64,000 bases of DNA from NCBI RefSeq assembly GCF_018128285.1, contig NZ_CP072380.1:310001-374000 (forward strand), in the 5' to 3' direction. The translations under genes and the position numbers were made by a program. The stretch comes from Atopobium sp. oral taxon 416. Lineage in GTDB: Bacteria; Actinomycetota; Coriobacteriia; Coriobacteriales; Atopobiaceae. The notes under the pieces were generated by a model. That model was not told where the DNA came from. It did no database searches and was given only the letters and a program-made list of their open reading frames with translations. This document shows positions 38,389 to 47,105 of this stretch, in pieces. Positions within the stretch are counted from its first letter, which is position 1, and the number at the start of each line of letters is the position of its first letter.

Positions 38389-39793
38389 AGGTTTGATGCC
38401 ATGCGAGGCCTTGCCGCCTTCCTTCGTCGGTTCTGGAGGAAGGCACTCTTTGACTTGTCGTAAGTCTGCCAATGCTCGTTTCGGCGACGACACAGCGGTA
38501 CTTTCCGCGTTCATAATTCTTTCGACGCTATCGTCTACTTTCATTGGGGCGAAGTTCCTGGGCATATCTGTCCCTGTTGCCCTTCAACTTCCATTCATCA
38601 TCTATGTCACGGTGAAGTACGGTGCCAGCCTTAGGATTCCATACAAGCAATCTCTTTTTTGGTTCGTTTGTCTGGGTCTTTTTTCCTACCTTTATTCGTT
38701 GCTTCTCTCTTACGCTGATTTGAAAGGTTACGTGTCCGACCACATTACCTACTGCGTCGAATACACCATCTGTATCATTCCTCTCATAGTGTGCTATAGC
38801 AATATTCCAGATGGTCGAGATCGCCTTCGATGGGGAATTGTCTGGGCGTGCAGACTCGAATGCATATGGGGAATACTGCAGCTCCTTCTCTACACTATCG
38901 CGGGCGTCAATATCAGCCAGGTTGTGTTTGGCGATTTGCTACACCTCACCAATACTAACGACTGGCTAACTACCTATAATGCAGGAGACGCCACTCACAT
39001 TCGAACTGAATTGCGGCTCACTGGTACCACATCGGATGGAGCTTTTCTAGGACTCTTCCTTGTTGTGGGCCTTGTACTCGACCGTTCATTACTCATGAGA
39101 GTCGTTTACATTATGGCCGCCATGCTGAGTGTACAGCGTGCAACTGTTGTTTGCATGGTAGTTGTAATTGCGGTCTATGTTTATAGACGGATTAAAGCCT
39201 CGTTGAGCGAACAGAAAAAACGCTCGCACCTGCGAGTTAGGAATATCGCAATAGTCCTTGCGATTAGTGTAATCATTATTTTTTTCTTGTATCGATACTC
39301 GGATATTGTTATTTCTCGTTTCGGGCTGATGCTGGCCCGATTTAACACCTCAGGTACAGATGGAACCTACAGGCACGTGATGTATATACCTTGGGTCTTA
39401 CAAGCGCTCATCTCCACGAATCCATTCGTGGCACTTTTCGGTGTTGGCTTAAGATCATCTGGTGTGCTGCTTTCTGATCCGGATGGCCCTTTCTGGCAGT
39501 ATCTTAATGCCTACATGCAGAGTGGTAGGAGCTGGGCAATCGAATCTGACATCGCCTGCGTCTTTGGTGGATGTGGGCTTGTTGGAGGTCTTGTATATCT
39601 ATACATGTTCGGCATGTTTTTTAGCCGATGCAGCAATGATTACAGAGTATTGGTACTGGCGGTCTTCTGCTTTGCATTTATGTACGACTTCAGCTCTCTT
39701 ATTGTTGGCTACCTAATCTACACGCTTTTGATGCTTGATTCGATGCGAAATAGCGGTTACAAAATCAGATATGAGGGGATTGCTAGTGTTTAA
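38375..39793 (+). CDS. Wzy-like O-antigen/capsule polymerase
   Basis: A 472-residue integral membrane protein with about 10-11 predicted helices. The first starts at about residue 43, and a large loop follows helix 9 (LARFNTSGTDGTYRHVMYIP). Layout and composition match Wzy/O-antigen ligase-type polymerases, which join repeat units on the outer face of the membrane. Family sequence conservation is low, so the assignment rests on topology and context. The start overlaps the end of the chimeric GT4 by 14 bp. GC content is lower than that of the rml genes, a common feature of the variable part of capsule clusters. Confidence 0.7.
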   Translation: MDNAKGLMPCEALPPSFVGSGGRHSLTCRKSANARFGDDTAVLSAFIILSTLSSTFIGAKFLGISVPVALQLPFIIYVTVKYGASLRIPYKQSLFWFVCLGLFSYLYSLLLSYADLKGYVSDHITYCVEYTICIIPLIVCYSNIPDGRDRLRWGIVWACRLECIWGILQLLLYTIAGVNISQVVFGDLLHLTNTNDWLTTYNAGDATHIRTELRLTGTTSDGAFLGLFLVVGLVLDRSLLMRVVYIMAAMLSVQRATVVCMVVVIAVYVYRRIKASLSEQKKRSHLRVRNIAIVLAISVIIIFFLYRYSDIVISRFGLMLARFNTSGTDGTYRHVMYIPWVLQALISTNPFVALFGVGLRSSGVLLSDPDGPFWQYLNAYMQSGRSWAIESDIACVFGGCGLVGGLVYLYMFGMFFSRCSNDYRVLVLAVFCFAFMYDFSSLIVGYLIYTLLMLDSMRNSGYKIRYEGIASV

Positions 39794-40721
39794 TAGCCTT
39801 GTCCTCTCCACCTACAACGGGGCACGATATGTACGTGATCAGCTTGATTCGCTGGTTGCGCAGACGCTGCCTTTCGACGAAGTACTCGTCTCGGACGACT
39901 GTTCAACCGACGAAACGGCCGAGATTGTGCGATCCTGCATTTGCGAGCGCGAACTGAACAATTGGTTTCTCTCGGTAAATCCGGAGAACAGGGGTTGGAA
40001 GCGGAACTTCCATGACCTGATCCGCCGGGCCTCTGGGGATTATGTGTTCCTCTGCGATCAGGATGACATCTGGCTTCCCGAGAAGGTCGCGTGCATGGTG
40101 GGGGTCATGGAGACCCATTCTGACATTGATTTACTCGCCTGTGACGTCGAGCCCTTCTACGAGGAGGGTTCGCAAAAGCTGACAGATATGCGGGGGACAC
40201 TCTGTGATTGTGATGGGCGTATTGAGGCCGTTCAGGTGGACAACCATGCGGTGTACGTGCAGCGTCCGGGCTGCTCCTACTGCGTACGCGGTAGTTTCAT
40301 CGGCCAAGTCGAGCCTTACTGGGACGAGAGCTGGGCCCATGATGCCGTCCTGTGGATGCTTGCTGAGTCCAAGGGATCGCTAGCACTCTATCGCAAGCCC
40401 TTGGTGCGGTTTCGACGGCATGAGGGGAATGCCTCTGCTCGCAAGAAGATGACCCGCGAGGCGAGGACTGCCGATATCAGGGACCTTCTCTCTCGAGTTG
40501 ATAAGATGGAGATGTTCTCTCGTGACCTCGGGTGCTTGACACCAGAGAAGGAGGAGACGCTCGAGAACTTCCGCGCGTGGCTTGACGCGCGGGAGGGGCT
40601 TTTGGAATCGAGACGACTTGACCAGCTGGGGAAAGTCCTCAGTGGTCATTCACGATATGTGAGCACCAAGGGGATGCTCGTTGACCTTATACTGACCCTG
40701 TTCAGAAACGCAAGATTATGA
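39786..40721 (+). CDS. Family 2 glycosyltransferase
   Basis: About 311 residues from GTG 39786 (an ATG at 39771 is in frame, but AGGGGA fits the GTG). GT-A motifs: NSLVLSTYNGARYVRDQLDS at the N-terminus, VLVSDDCSTDETAEIV, NPENRGWKRNF, and FLCDQDDIWLPEKV containing the DxD-like metal site. A later AHDAVLWMLAE and RKPLVRFRRHEGNAS match the rhamnosyl/hexosyltransferase group. It overlaps the Wzy-like gene by 8 bp, and its stop overlaps the following flippase start (ATGA). Its acceptor and donor are unknown; the donor may be a nucleotide sugar other than dTDP-rhamnose. Confidence 0.8.
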   Translation: MFNSLVLSTYNGARYVRDQLDSLVAQTLPFDEVLVSDDCSTDETAEIVRSCICERELNNWFLSVNPENRGWKRNFHDLIRRASGDYVFLCDQDDIWLPEKVACMVGVMETHSDIDLLACDVEPFYEEGSQKLTDMRGTLCDCDGRIEAVQVDNHAVYVQRPGCSYCVRGSFIGQVEPYWDESWAHDAVLWMLAESKGSLALYRKPLVRFRRHEGNASARKKMTREARTADIRDLLSRVDKMEMFSRDLGCLTPEKEETLENFRAWLDAREGLLESRRLDQLGKVLSGHSRYVSTKGMLVDLILTLFRNARL

Positions 40722-41488
40722 ATAAGCATGCAATCCTGCAGAACATGTCAGTGGCCTTCTTGGCTCAAGGCGTGAGCCTATCGCTGTCCGTCTTGCAAAC
40801 TTTACTGGTACCTAAGCTGCTGGGTGTAGAGCAGTACGGCTACTGGCAGCTTTACATCTTCTACGTAAGCTATGTTGGCTTTTTCCATCTTGGGCTCTCT
40901 TCGGGCGTGTATCTGGCCACGGGTGGGCAGACGCGTGAGGAGATGGACAAGGCCTCCATCAAGAGTCAGATGCTCTTCGGAGCCTTCTACGAAACGATCA
41001 TGGCCGTGGTAATCGTCTTGCTTTCGACTTTTCTACGGGCGGGTGCTGAGCGCACCTTCGTCATTGTGATGACGGCCATCTACTTGGTGCTGCAGAATCT
41101 GGCTACGTTCATGATGAATGAGCTGCAGTGTATGAACGAGACCAAGAAGTCGTCCTACTCGACCATCATTGAGCGATTGGCCTTCTTGGTACCGTTGCTT
41201 GTATTCCTGGTGATGAAGGTCGATAGCTTCTACCCCTACGTCTTCGCCTATACGGCCTCGACTGTAGTGCAGCTGGCCTACTGTGCCTGGAATCTGCACG
41301 ACTTTTGGAAGGCCTCTTGGCTGGGAATGCGCCGAGCGGCAGAGTTGAGCTGGGAGAGCATCAAGATAGGATTTCCCATGATGCTAGCCAACATCATGAG
41401 CATGCTGATACTGGGCATCGGTCGTTTCTTGGATGTAACGAACCAAAGGAGGTGCCCATGCTTGAAGCGGCATTCTGGGCAACGTTAG
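40718..41488 (+). pseudogene. Truncated Wzx flippase (duplicate 5' part)
   Basis: The first 238 residues equal those of the full flippase at 42725-44128, except for the few after the start (MNKHAIL here, MNKRYIL there). After LGIGRF the frame runs into unrelated sequence (LDVTNQRRC) and stops at 41488. It is a remnant of a 698-bp direct duplication (40733-41430 equals 42740-43437). At least seven helices would still be made, but the C-terminal half of the MATE/PST fold is missing, so it is probably non-functional. Confidence 0.85.
40733..41430 (+). repeat. 698-bp direct repeat, copy 1
   Basis: Appears base-identical with 42740-43437 in every line compared, including the antisense frame. Offset 2007 bp, which is a multiple of three. 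The unit contains the 5' part of the flippase gene, and the two copies flank the second polymerase gene. Confidence 0.9.
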
Positions 41489-42732
41489 CAGTATGGCTTT
41501 TGACCGTCTTCTTCCGGCGGAAGCGCTTCAAGATATACGGCATCAACAGTCTGATGCTTGTTGGTGTCGTCCTGCCGCTTGTCCTCTACTTCGCTGACTG
41601 GTCCATCCTCATTGACCCTATTGTCAGCCCTAACTTCTACATCATCTTCCTGTTGGTCAACCTCAGTATGATAGTCTATTCTCTGGTGGCGGATGAGACC
41701 CTCCCCGATAGTACGAGCAACATGCTCTCGCGGATGTCCGTTCGCTACCTCGATGGCATCAACATCGTGTTCCTATTTCTGTACGTCCTCGAGACATATC
41801 TCCTCTCTGGGCAGTTTGCCCCAGCGCTGCATGGGGTGGATGTGCACACTGCCTCCTTCCCCGTGGTCTCCTTTGTGACTAGGAATCTTGCTGTCCCTGC
41901 CCTTCTCGACCTTATCTGCTTCAGAAACACGCATAGGAAGCGCTATCTTTTCTATGTTGCCGCCATCGTCCTTTTGCCAATCCTCACACGAAATGCCCGC
42001 ATGGTCTCATTCGAGGTCCTGCTTGCGCTCGCAGTCATGGCAGCGGTCATGTATTCTACGTCACCTCACAAGTGTTTGCGCAATATCCTTTACGTTAAGG
42101 TTCGCAGAATCGTCGGGGTCTTCGTTGTCTGCGTAATGGCAGTGAGTCTGGTTTTGTACGCCGTACAGCTCACGAACGAGCGCACGATAAGGAACGGCGC
42201 CGTTGGCTTTGACTATGGTGACTCGATAGGCTATACGGGTCCTCTCGGTAACGTTGGGGCAGTCTACTATGGATACTTCCCAATCTCCTATAACAACCTC
42301 AATATGCGGCTCAAGTACGATGTGTCGAACCCGAACCCACTCGGGTTCTACAGCTTTGCATCGCTGTGGTTTGGCGTGCTCGAGATCGACAACGTGTTCG
42401 ATATATCGACCACGCAAGACGTGGCAAACCGCATCGTTACGACGAGTTCCGCCACCGTGCCCACGGCGTTCTGGACCTATTGGTATGACTACGGTATCTT
42501 CGGGTTTTTCCCAGTGTTAGTGATGGTGTGGCTCACCTACACCGTACTTACGAAGTGCAGAAAGAACGCGCGCGCGGGGGGTTCTCTCTTAGTCTATACC
42601 TTTCTTGGCTCGAAGATCTTCTTTGAGTCTTTCCAGAATACCTACTTTGCTACTCCTGTAATTTGGGGTGTCTTCATCATCTGGGTTATCTGCAAGCTTT
42701 GTGTGACGTACGAGGGCAATACGCATGAATAA
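41458..42732 (+). CDS. Second Wzy-like polymerase
   Basis: A 424-residue multi-pass membrane protein with about 10-12 helices. The N-terminal helix lies at residues 3-18 and the first strong motif is LPLVLYFADWSILIDPIVS. A large loop with TNERTIRNGAVGFDYGDS lies in the second half. The pattern and lack of catalytic motifs fit the oligosaccharide repeat-unit polymerase (O-antigen polysaccharide polymerase Wzy) family. AAAGGAGG lies just before ATG 41458, inside the unrelated tail of the truncated flippase. Its last codons overlap the start of the full flippase by 8 nt. A cluster rarely keeps two polymerases, so only one may be used at a time. Confidence 0.7.
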   Translation: MLEAAFWATLAVWLLTVFFRRKRFKIYGINSLMLVGVVLPLVLYFADWSILIDPIVSPNFYIIFLLVNLSMIVYSLVADETLPDSTSNMLSRMSVRYLDGINIVFLFLYVLETYLLSGQFAPALHGVDVHTASFPVVSFVTRNLAVPALLDLICFRNTHRKRYLFYVAAIVLLPILTRNARMVSFEVLLALAVMAAVMYSTSPHKCLRNILYVKVRRIVGVFVVCVMAVSLVLYAVQLTNERTIRNGAVGFDYGDSIGYTGPLGNVGAVYYGYFPISYNNLNMRLKYDVSNPNPLGFYSFASLWFGVLEIDNVFDISTTQDVANRIVTTSSATVPTAFWTYWYDYGIFGFFPVLVMVWLTYTVLTKCRKNARAGGSLLVYTFLGSKIFFESFQNTYFATPVIWGVFIIWVICKLCVTYEGNTHE

Positions 42733-44128
42733 ACGATATATCCTGCAGAACATGTCAGTGGCCTTCTTGGCTCAAGGCGTGAGCCTATCGCTGTCCGTCT
42801 TGCAAACTTTACTGGTACCTAAGCTGCTGGGTGTAGAGCAGTACGGCTACTGGCAGCTTTACATCTTCTACGTAAGCTATGTTGGCTTTTTCCATCTTGG
42901 GCTCTCTTCGGGCGTGTATCTGGCCACGGGTGGGCAGACGCGTGAGGAGATGGACAAGGCCTCCATCAAGAGTCAGATGCTCTTCGGAGCCTTCTACGAA
43001 ACGATCATGGCCGTGGTAATCGTCTTGCTTTCGACTTTTCTACGGGCGGGTGCTGAGCGCACCTTCGTCATTGTGATGACGGCCATCTACTTGGTGCTGC
43101 AGAATCTGGCTACGTTCATGATGAATGAGCTGCAGTGTATGAACGAGACCAAGAAGTCGTCCTACTCGACCATCATTGAGCGATTGGCCTTCTTGGTACC
43201 GTTGCTTGTATTCCTGGTGATGAAGGTCGATAGCTTCTACCCCTACGTCTTCGCCTATACGGCCTCGACTGTAGTGCAGCTGGCCTACTGTGCCTGGAAT
43301 CTGCACGACTTTTGGAAGGCCTCTTGGCTGGGAATGCGCCGAGCGGCAGAGTTGAGCTGGGAGAGCATCAAGATAGGATTTCCCATGATGCTAGCCAACA
43401 TCATGAGCATGCTGATACTGGGCATCGGTCGTTTCTTCATTGACGCAGCGTGGGGTATCGAGACCTTCGGGCGTCTCTCGTTGGCGCTCTCTCTGGTGAG
43501 CTTCTTCCTCGCCTTTGTGAGCCAAGCCTCGATGGTGCTTTTCCCGTCGCTGCGCCAGGCGAGTGGGGGCGAGGTCCGAGGCTTCTATAAAGCCGCACGG
43601 GATGCGATGGGCCTCCTTTTTCCGATGGCCTACGCGTTCTACTTCCCGCTGGCGTGGATTTTGTCGCTCTGGCTTCCCGCTTACGCGGACACTTTCGTGT
43701 ACCTGATTTTTCTGTTGCCCATATGCGTCTTCGATAGTAAGTACAACATAACTGGTGTGACCTACTACAACGTGTTACGGCGCGAGCGGACGATGCTGGT
43801 CGTAAACTCGGTTGCTGCTGCGGCGTCGCTCGTGCTGACATTGTTGGCGGTGTATGTGGTGAAATCGGTCTTCGCGGTAATAGCGACGATGACTTTTGTA
43901 ATAGCTGTGAGAAGCGTGTGGTCTGAGCTATATATGAACCGGCTCCTCAGTGTGGCTGCGAGCAAGATTGGGGTCGTAGAACTAGCACTGACGGTGGAGT
44001 ACATAGCTGTGGCATACTTGCTGCCAGCGGTGCCGGCGTTTGCCGTGTATACAGCAAGCTACACGGTGTTCCTGGCGGTGTTCCGACAGGAACTGACAGA
44101 GACGGTGCAGAAGCTGCGAGCGTCATAG
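42725..44128 (+). CDS. Wzx-like polysaccharide flippase
   Basis: A 467-residue protein of the PST/MATE-type exporter family with about 12 helices. Members move lipid-linked repeat units across the membrane before Wzy polymerises them. It starts MNKRYILQNMSVAFLAQGVS and contains the loop LVPKLLGVEQYGYWQLYIFY that is common to flippases. The sequence from codon 6 to codon 238 is duplicated at 40733-41430. The start overlaps the second polymerase stop by 8 nt. A gap of 59 bp separates it from licD. Confidence 0.8.
   Translation: MNKRYILQNMSVAFLAQGVSLSLSVLQTLLVPKLLGVEQYGYWQLYIFYVSYVGFFHLGLSSGVYLATGGQTREEMDKASIKSQMLFGAFYETIMAVVIVLLSTFLRAGAERTFVIVMTAIYLVLQNLATFMMNELQCMNETKKSSYSTIIERLAFLVPLLVFLVMKVDSFYPYVFAYTASTVVQLAYCAWNLHDFWKASWLGMRRAAELSWESIKIGFPMMLANIMSMLILGIGRFFIDAAWGIETFGRLSLALSLVSFFLAFVSQASMVLFPSLRQASGGEVRGFYKAARDAMGLLFPMAYAFYFPLAWILSLWLPAYADTFVYLIFLLPICVFDSKYNITGVTYYNVLRRERTMLVVNSVAAAASLVLTLLAVYVVKSVFAVIATMTFVIAVRSVWSELYMNRLLSVAASKIGVVELALTVEYIAVAYLLPAVPAFAVYTASYTVFLAVFRQELTETVQKLRAS
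42740..43437 (+). repeat. 698-bp direct repeat, copy 2
   Basis: Partner of 40733-41430. Recombination between the two would remove 2007 bp including the second polymerase and leave one intact flippase gene joined to the glycosyltransferase 39786-40721. Confidence 0.9.
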
Positions 44129-44187
44129 GCTTCCTGCTGCCTATTGATATGGTGGACGCGGGTCCCGAGATCTGAGGAGTGATTGCA

Positions 44188-45027
44188 ATGTTACAGGAAC
44201 AAGTTCCGTGCGTGAAGGGCGAGCTTTCCCTGCGTGAGGTCCAGCTGGCATCGCTGGCCATACTGAAGCGCATAGACGCTATCTGCCGGGCTGAGGGTAT
44301 CAGGTACTGGGTGATGTACGGAACGCTCATAGGCGCCATTCGGCACCACGGATTTATCCCTTGGGACGACGATCTGGATATAGCCATGCCGAGACCTGAC
44401 TACGAGCGATTCCTGGCATACTTTGCGGAGCACTCTGACGAGCTGCGGCCCCTGGTTGCCCTACGCGGTGACGGGTCGCCGACGCTGCCTTTCCTCATCA
44501 CGCGGGTGAGCGACACTACCTACAGGATGGTCGGTGAGTACGGAGATGAGGTACCTGACCTCGGTGCGTTTGTTGATGTATATCCGATGGACGGAGCTGG
44601 AGACACGCTGGAGGGGGCACGAAAACACAAGGTTGAGTGTATGAAAGCCAGTCACAAGTACCTCCAGGCGGGAGATTTTTCTTATAACAACCGTGAGAAT
44701 GGCGCGTTGAAACGCACCTTCAAGAAAATCCACTCGACGATGCTTGGAGATGCCAGTAAGTGGGCAAATCGTGTGGTTGAGATGTCGAAGAAGCTCTCCT
44801 TTGACGAATCGACTTTTGTGGCGTGCCTTGAGTGGGACTGGGCGCTAGAGGAGATTTATCCTTCAAAGCTTTTCTCCAAGGTGGATGACGTCACCTTCGA
44901 GGACATGAAGGTCTCTGTCCCTGTTGGCTACGATAAGATTCTTACCGCTGATTATGGTGACTATATGCAGCTGCCTCCCGAGCCAGAACGCGTGGGACAC
45001 CATTTCTATGCGATTGTGAGGCGATGA
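44188..45027 (+). CDS. LicD-family phosphotransferase
   Basis: A 279-residue LicD/FKTN-type nucleotidyl- or phosphotransferase. The core motif YGTLIGAIRHHGFIPWDDDL at residues about 46-65, followed by DIAMPRPDYERF, carries the catalytic/metal-binding aspartates. A later FVDVYPMDG and the C-terminal DYGDYMQLPPEPERVGHHFY match the family. LicD-type enzymes transfer phosphocholine or polyol phosphates from CDP-activated donors to glycans. The next gene looks like a CDP-ribitol/CDP-alcohol-forming cytidylyltransferase, so a polyol phosphate is more likely than choline. ATG 44188 has GAGGAG 9 nt upstream. It overlaps the next gene by 4 bp. Confidence 0.85.
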   Translation: MLQEQVPCVKGELSLREVQLASLAILKRIDAICRAEGIRYWVMYGTLIGAIRHHGFIPWDDDLDIAMPRPDYERFLAYFAEHSDELRPLVALRGDGSPTLPFLITRVSDTTYRMVGEYGDEVPDLGAFVDVYPMDGAGDTLEGARKHKVECMKASHKYLQAGDFSYNNRENGALKRTFKKIHSTMLGDASKWANRVVEMSKKLSFDESTFVACLEWDWALEEIYPSKLFSKVDDVTFEDMKVSVPVGYDKILTADYGDYMQLPPEPERVGHHFYAIVRR

Positions 45028-45761
45028 CGTTGAAATACATGGTAATTGCCGTTATTTTTGCTGGGGGTGTAGGGACGCGTATGCGCTCCAAAGATACGCC
45101 CAAGCAGTTCCTCGTGGTACACGGGGAACCCATTATCGTACGTACGGTGCGCCACTTCCATGAGCACCCTTGCATCGATTCCATTGTGGTCGTGAGCGTG
45201 GCCGATTGGCTCGGCTATTGTCGCGATTTGCTGGCCAGTTACGGTATGAGCAAGGTCACTGCTGTGGTACCGGGCGGGACTACAGGGCAAGAGTCGATAT
45301 ACAAGGGCCTCTGCGAGGCAGAGCGTAATGCGGACGGTAAAAGAGCCGTTGTTCTTGTCCATGATGGCGTGCGTCCACTCATCGATAAAAAGACAATTAC
45401 TGCTAATATCAAGGCTGTTGAGAGGACGGGCTCCGCTGTCACCTGCGTGCCCGCCAAGGAGACTGTGCTCATGCGCGATGCATCGAGGGATGTCGTCTCG
45501 ATACCGGACCGTTCGGCATTGGAACTGGCGCGTGCTCCGCAGAGCTTCTGGTTGGATGAGCTTCTGACCGCTCATCGCGACGCCATTGGCCGTGGTAGAT
45601 GTGACTACATCGACTCAGCTTCGATGATGTTCGAGCGTGGCGTACACCTCACGCCTGTTGAGGGGCCCGATGAGAACATGACGGTAACGACGCCGGATGA
45701 CTTCTTCCTGCTGCAAGCTATCCTCAATGCTCAAGAGAATCGGCAGATCTATGGGATATAG
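45024..45761 (+). CDS. TarI/IspD-type cytidylyltransferase
   Basis: A 245-residue CTP-dependent sugar-alcohol-phosphate cytidylyltransferase. Signature VIFAGGVGTRMRSKDTPKQF at about residues 10-29, then VPGGTTGQESIYKGLCEAE, VHDGVRPLIDKKTI and a C-terminal GPDENMTVTTPDDF. IspD itself makes CDP-methylerythritol, but in a polysaccharide cluster next to LicD this subgroup normally makes CDP-ribitol or a related CDP-polyol. Start ATG/ACG: the frame opens at ATGACG (45024), overlapping the licD stop. The following reductase or epimerase would supply or modify its substrate. Confidence 0.8.
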   Translation: MTLKYMVIAVIFAGGVGTRMRSKDTPKQFLVVHGEPIIVRTVRHFHEHPCIDSIVVVSVADWLGYCRDLLASYGMSKVTAVVPGGTTGQESIYKGLCEAERNADGKRAVVLVHDGVRPLIDKKTITANIKAVERTGSAVTCVPAKETVLMRDASRDVVSIPDRSALELARAPQSFWLDELLTAHRDAIGRGRCDYIDSASMMFERGVHLTPVEGPDENMTVTTPDDFFLLQAILNAQENRQIYGI

Positions 45762-45768
45762 GGGAACC

Positions 45769-46836
45769 ATGAGGTCAGAGATACTCGACAATCTTCTGGG
45801 CGACTTAGACGGCGCCCTCCTCGAGCCCTTCCGAGACAAGGCGGTCGTGGTGACTGGGGCCACGGGGCTTATAGGCTCGCTCGTCTGCAAGGCGCTCCTG
45901 TTAGCCGACGGGAATATTAGCCTGGGGTGCGTGGTCGTGGCCGTAGTGCGCAATAGAAAGAAAGCGGAGGACATCCTCGGAGACTATGCATCCCTGGGCG
46001 ACCTTCGCATAGTTGTCTGCAACCTCGCGGAAGGTGAGGCTCCTGAGTTAGCTGAGTTAGATGGCGCAGATTTCATATTACATGCGGCTTCTGTGACCAA
46101 GTCCAGGGTGATGGTCGAGAGGCCCGTAGACGTTATTCGCACCTCCTTGAACGGTACTAAGGCCATGTTGGGACTGGCTCGTGACGCGGATGCTCGTCTG
46201 GTGTACCTCTCCTCCATGGAAGTCTATGGAACTCTTGTAGAGGGGCAGGTGGCCGACGAGTCATCTCTGGGCTGGATTGATCTCACAAGCCCCCGTACCT
46301 GTTACCCTGAGTCTAAGCGTATGTGCGAGTGCCTCTGTGCAGCCTATGCCAGCCAGTATGGGACGCAGGCGTGCTCCGCTCGCCTCGCACAGACCTTCGG
46401 AGCGGGTGTACTGCCGGGGGAGAACCGTGCCTTCGCGCAGTTCGCCCGGTCAGCCATGGCGGGCGAGGACATAGTGCTTAGGACGCGAGGCCTATCTGAA
46501 GGCAACTACGTGAACTCAATTGACTGTGTGGCCGGACTCCTCGTTCTGCTTGCGAGGGGGGAAGCCGGGCAAGCTTACAATGTGGCCAATGAGGAGTCGC
46601 ATGGGACTATTCGTGAGGTGGCACAACTGGCCGCTGATGTGCTGGGCGACGGACATTCCAATGTTGTCATCGATGTGGACGGGGAGAACTCAGCTGGCTA
46701 CGCGCCCGACGTACATCTGCGGCTCTCGTCCAAAAAACTCCGTAGACTCGGCTGGGAGCCTAAGATTTCGCTTACAAGCTCTTTCCGTCAGCTGGGCACT
46801 TACATGACTGAGCAGGAAGATGACTGTATAGACTGA
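45769..46836 (+). CDS. NAD-dependent epimerase/dehydratase
   Basis: A 355-residue extended SDR. The N-terminal dinucleotide-binding motif is VVVTGATGLIGSLVCKALL at about 28-46. The catalytic YLSSMEVYG and CYPESKRMCE (YxxxK pair) are at about 145-185, followed by RLAQTFGAGV and SIDCVAGLLVLLARG. The C-terminus has RLSSKKLRRLGWEPKISL. It probably modifies the nucleotide sugar or polyol used by LicD and the cytidylyltransferase, but SDR substrates cannot be read from sequence. ATG 45769 has AGGGGA upstream; earlier in-frame starts overlap the previous gene. It is the last gene of the cluster, followed by an IS30 scrap 30 bp after the stop. Confidence 0.8.
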   Translation: MRSEILDNLLGDLDGALLEPFRDKAVVVTGATGLIGSLVCKALLLADGNISLGCVVVAVVRNRKKAEDILGDYASLGDLRIVVCNLAEGEAPELAELDGADFILHAASVTKSRVMVERPVDVIRTSLNGTKAMLGLARDADARLVYLSSMEVYGTLVEGQVADESSLGWIDLTSPRTCYPESKRMCECLCAAYASQYGTQACSARLAQTFGAGVLPGENRAFAQFARSAMAGEDIVLRTRGLSEGNYVNSIDCVAGLLVLLARGEAGQAYNVANEESHGTIREVAQLAADVLGDGHSNVVIDVDGENSAGYAPDVHLRLSSKKLRRLGWEPKISLTSSFRQLGTYMTEQEDDCID

Positions 46837-46865
46837 CGACAACGGTGTCAAGCATTCTCGATAAG

Positions 46866-46982
46866 ACCGTCAGATTGTCAAGCTAAGTGCAACATCTCCC
46901 GATAGACCTCGTTGGCCGTCCTGTAGTCTAATACCTTCCTTGGTCTGTCGCAGATCAGATCGAAGACATGTTGTACCTCCTA
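46866..46982 (-). pseudogene. IS30 C-terminal scrap
   Basis: The minus strand reads VQHVFDLICDRPRKVLDYRT then ANEVYREMLHLA-stop, the last 35 residues of the IS30 transposase found at 1549 and 28732, with the left terminal repeat GTCAGATTGTCAAGCTAAGT. The rest of the element is lost. Confidence 0.8.
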
Positions 46983-47105
46983 TCTTTTAGTTGTTGCATT
47001 TGAGAGCTGGGTCGTGTCGAGAATGTTGGTGTAGGTCTGATTCTGCCCGGGGCGAGGAGGCCGTCCTGGATCTGGAATGCTAGGCGCTACTCTATGCCGA
47101 CTCCA

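Noticed and set aside
40718-41488. Truncated flippase as a separate functional exporter
   Set aside because: It is identical to the 5' half of the full copy and then runs out of frame into unrelated sequence; half of the helices are missing.
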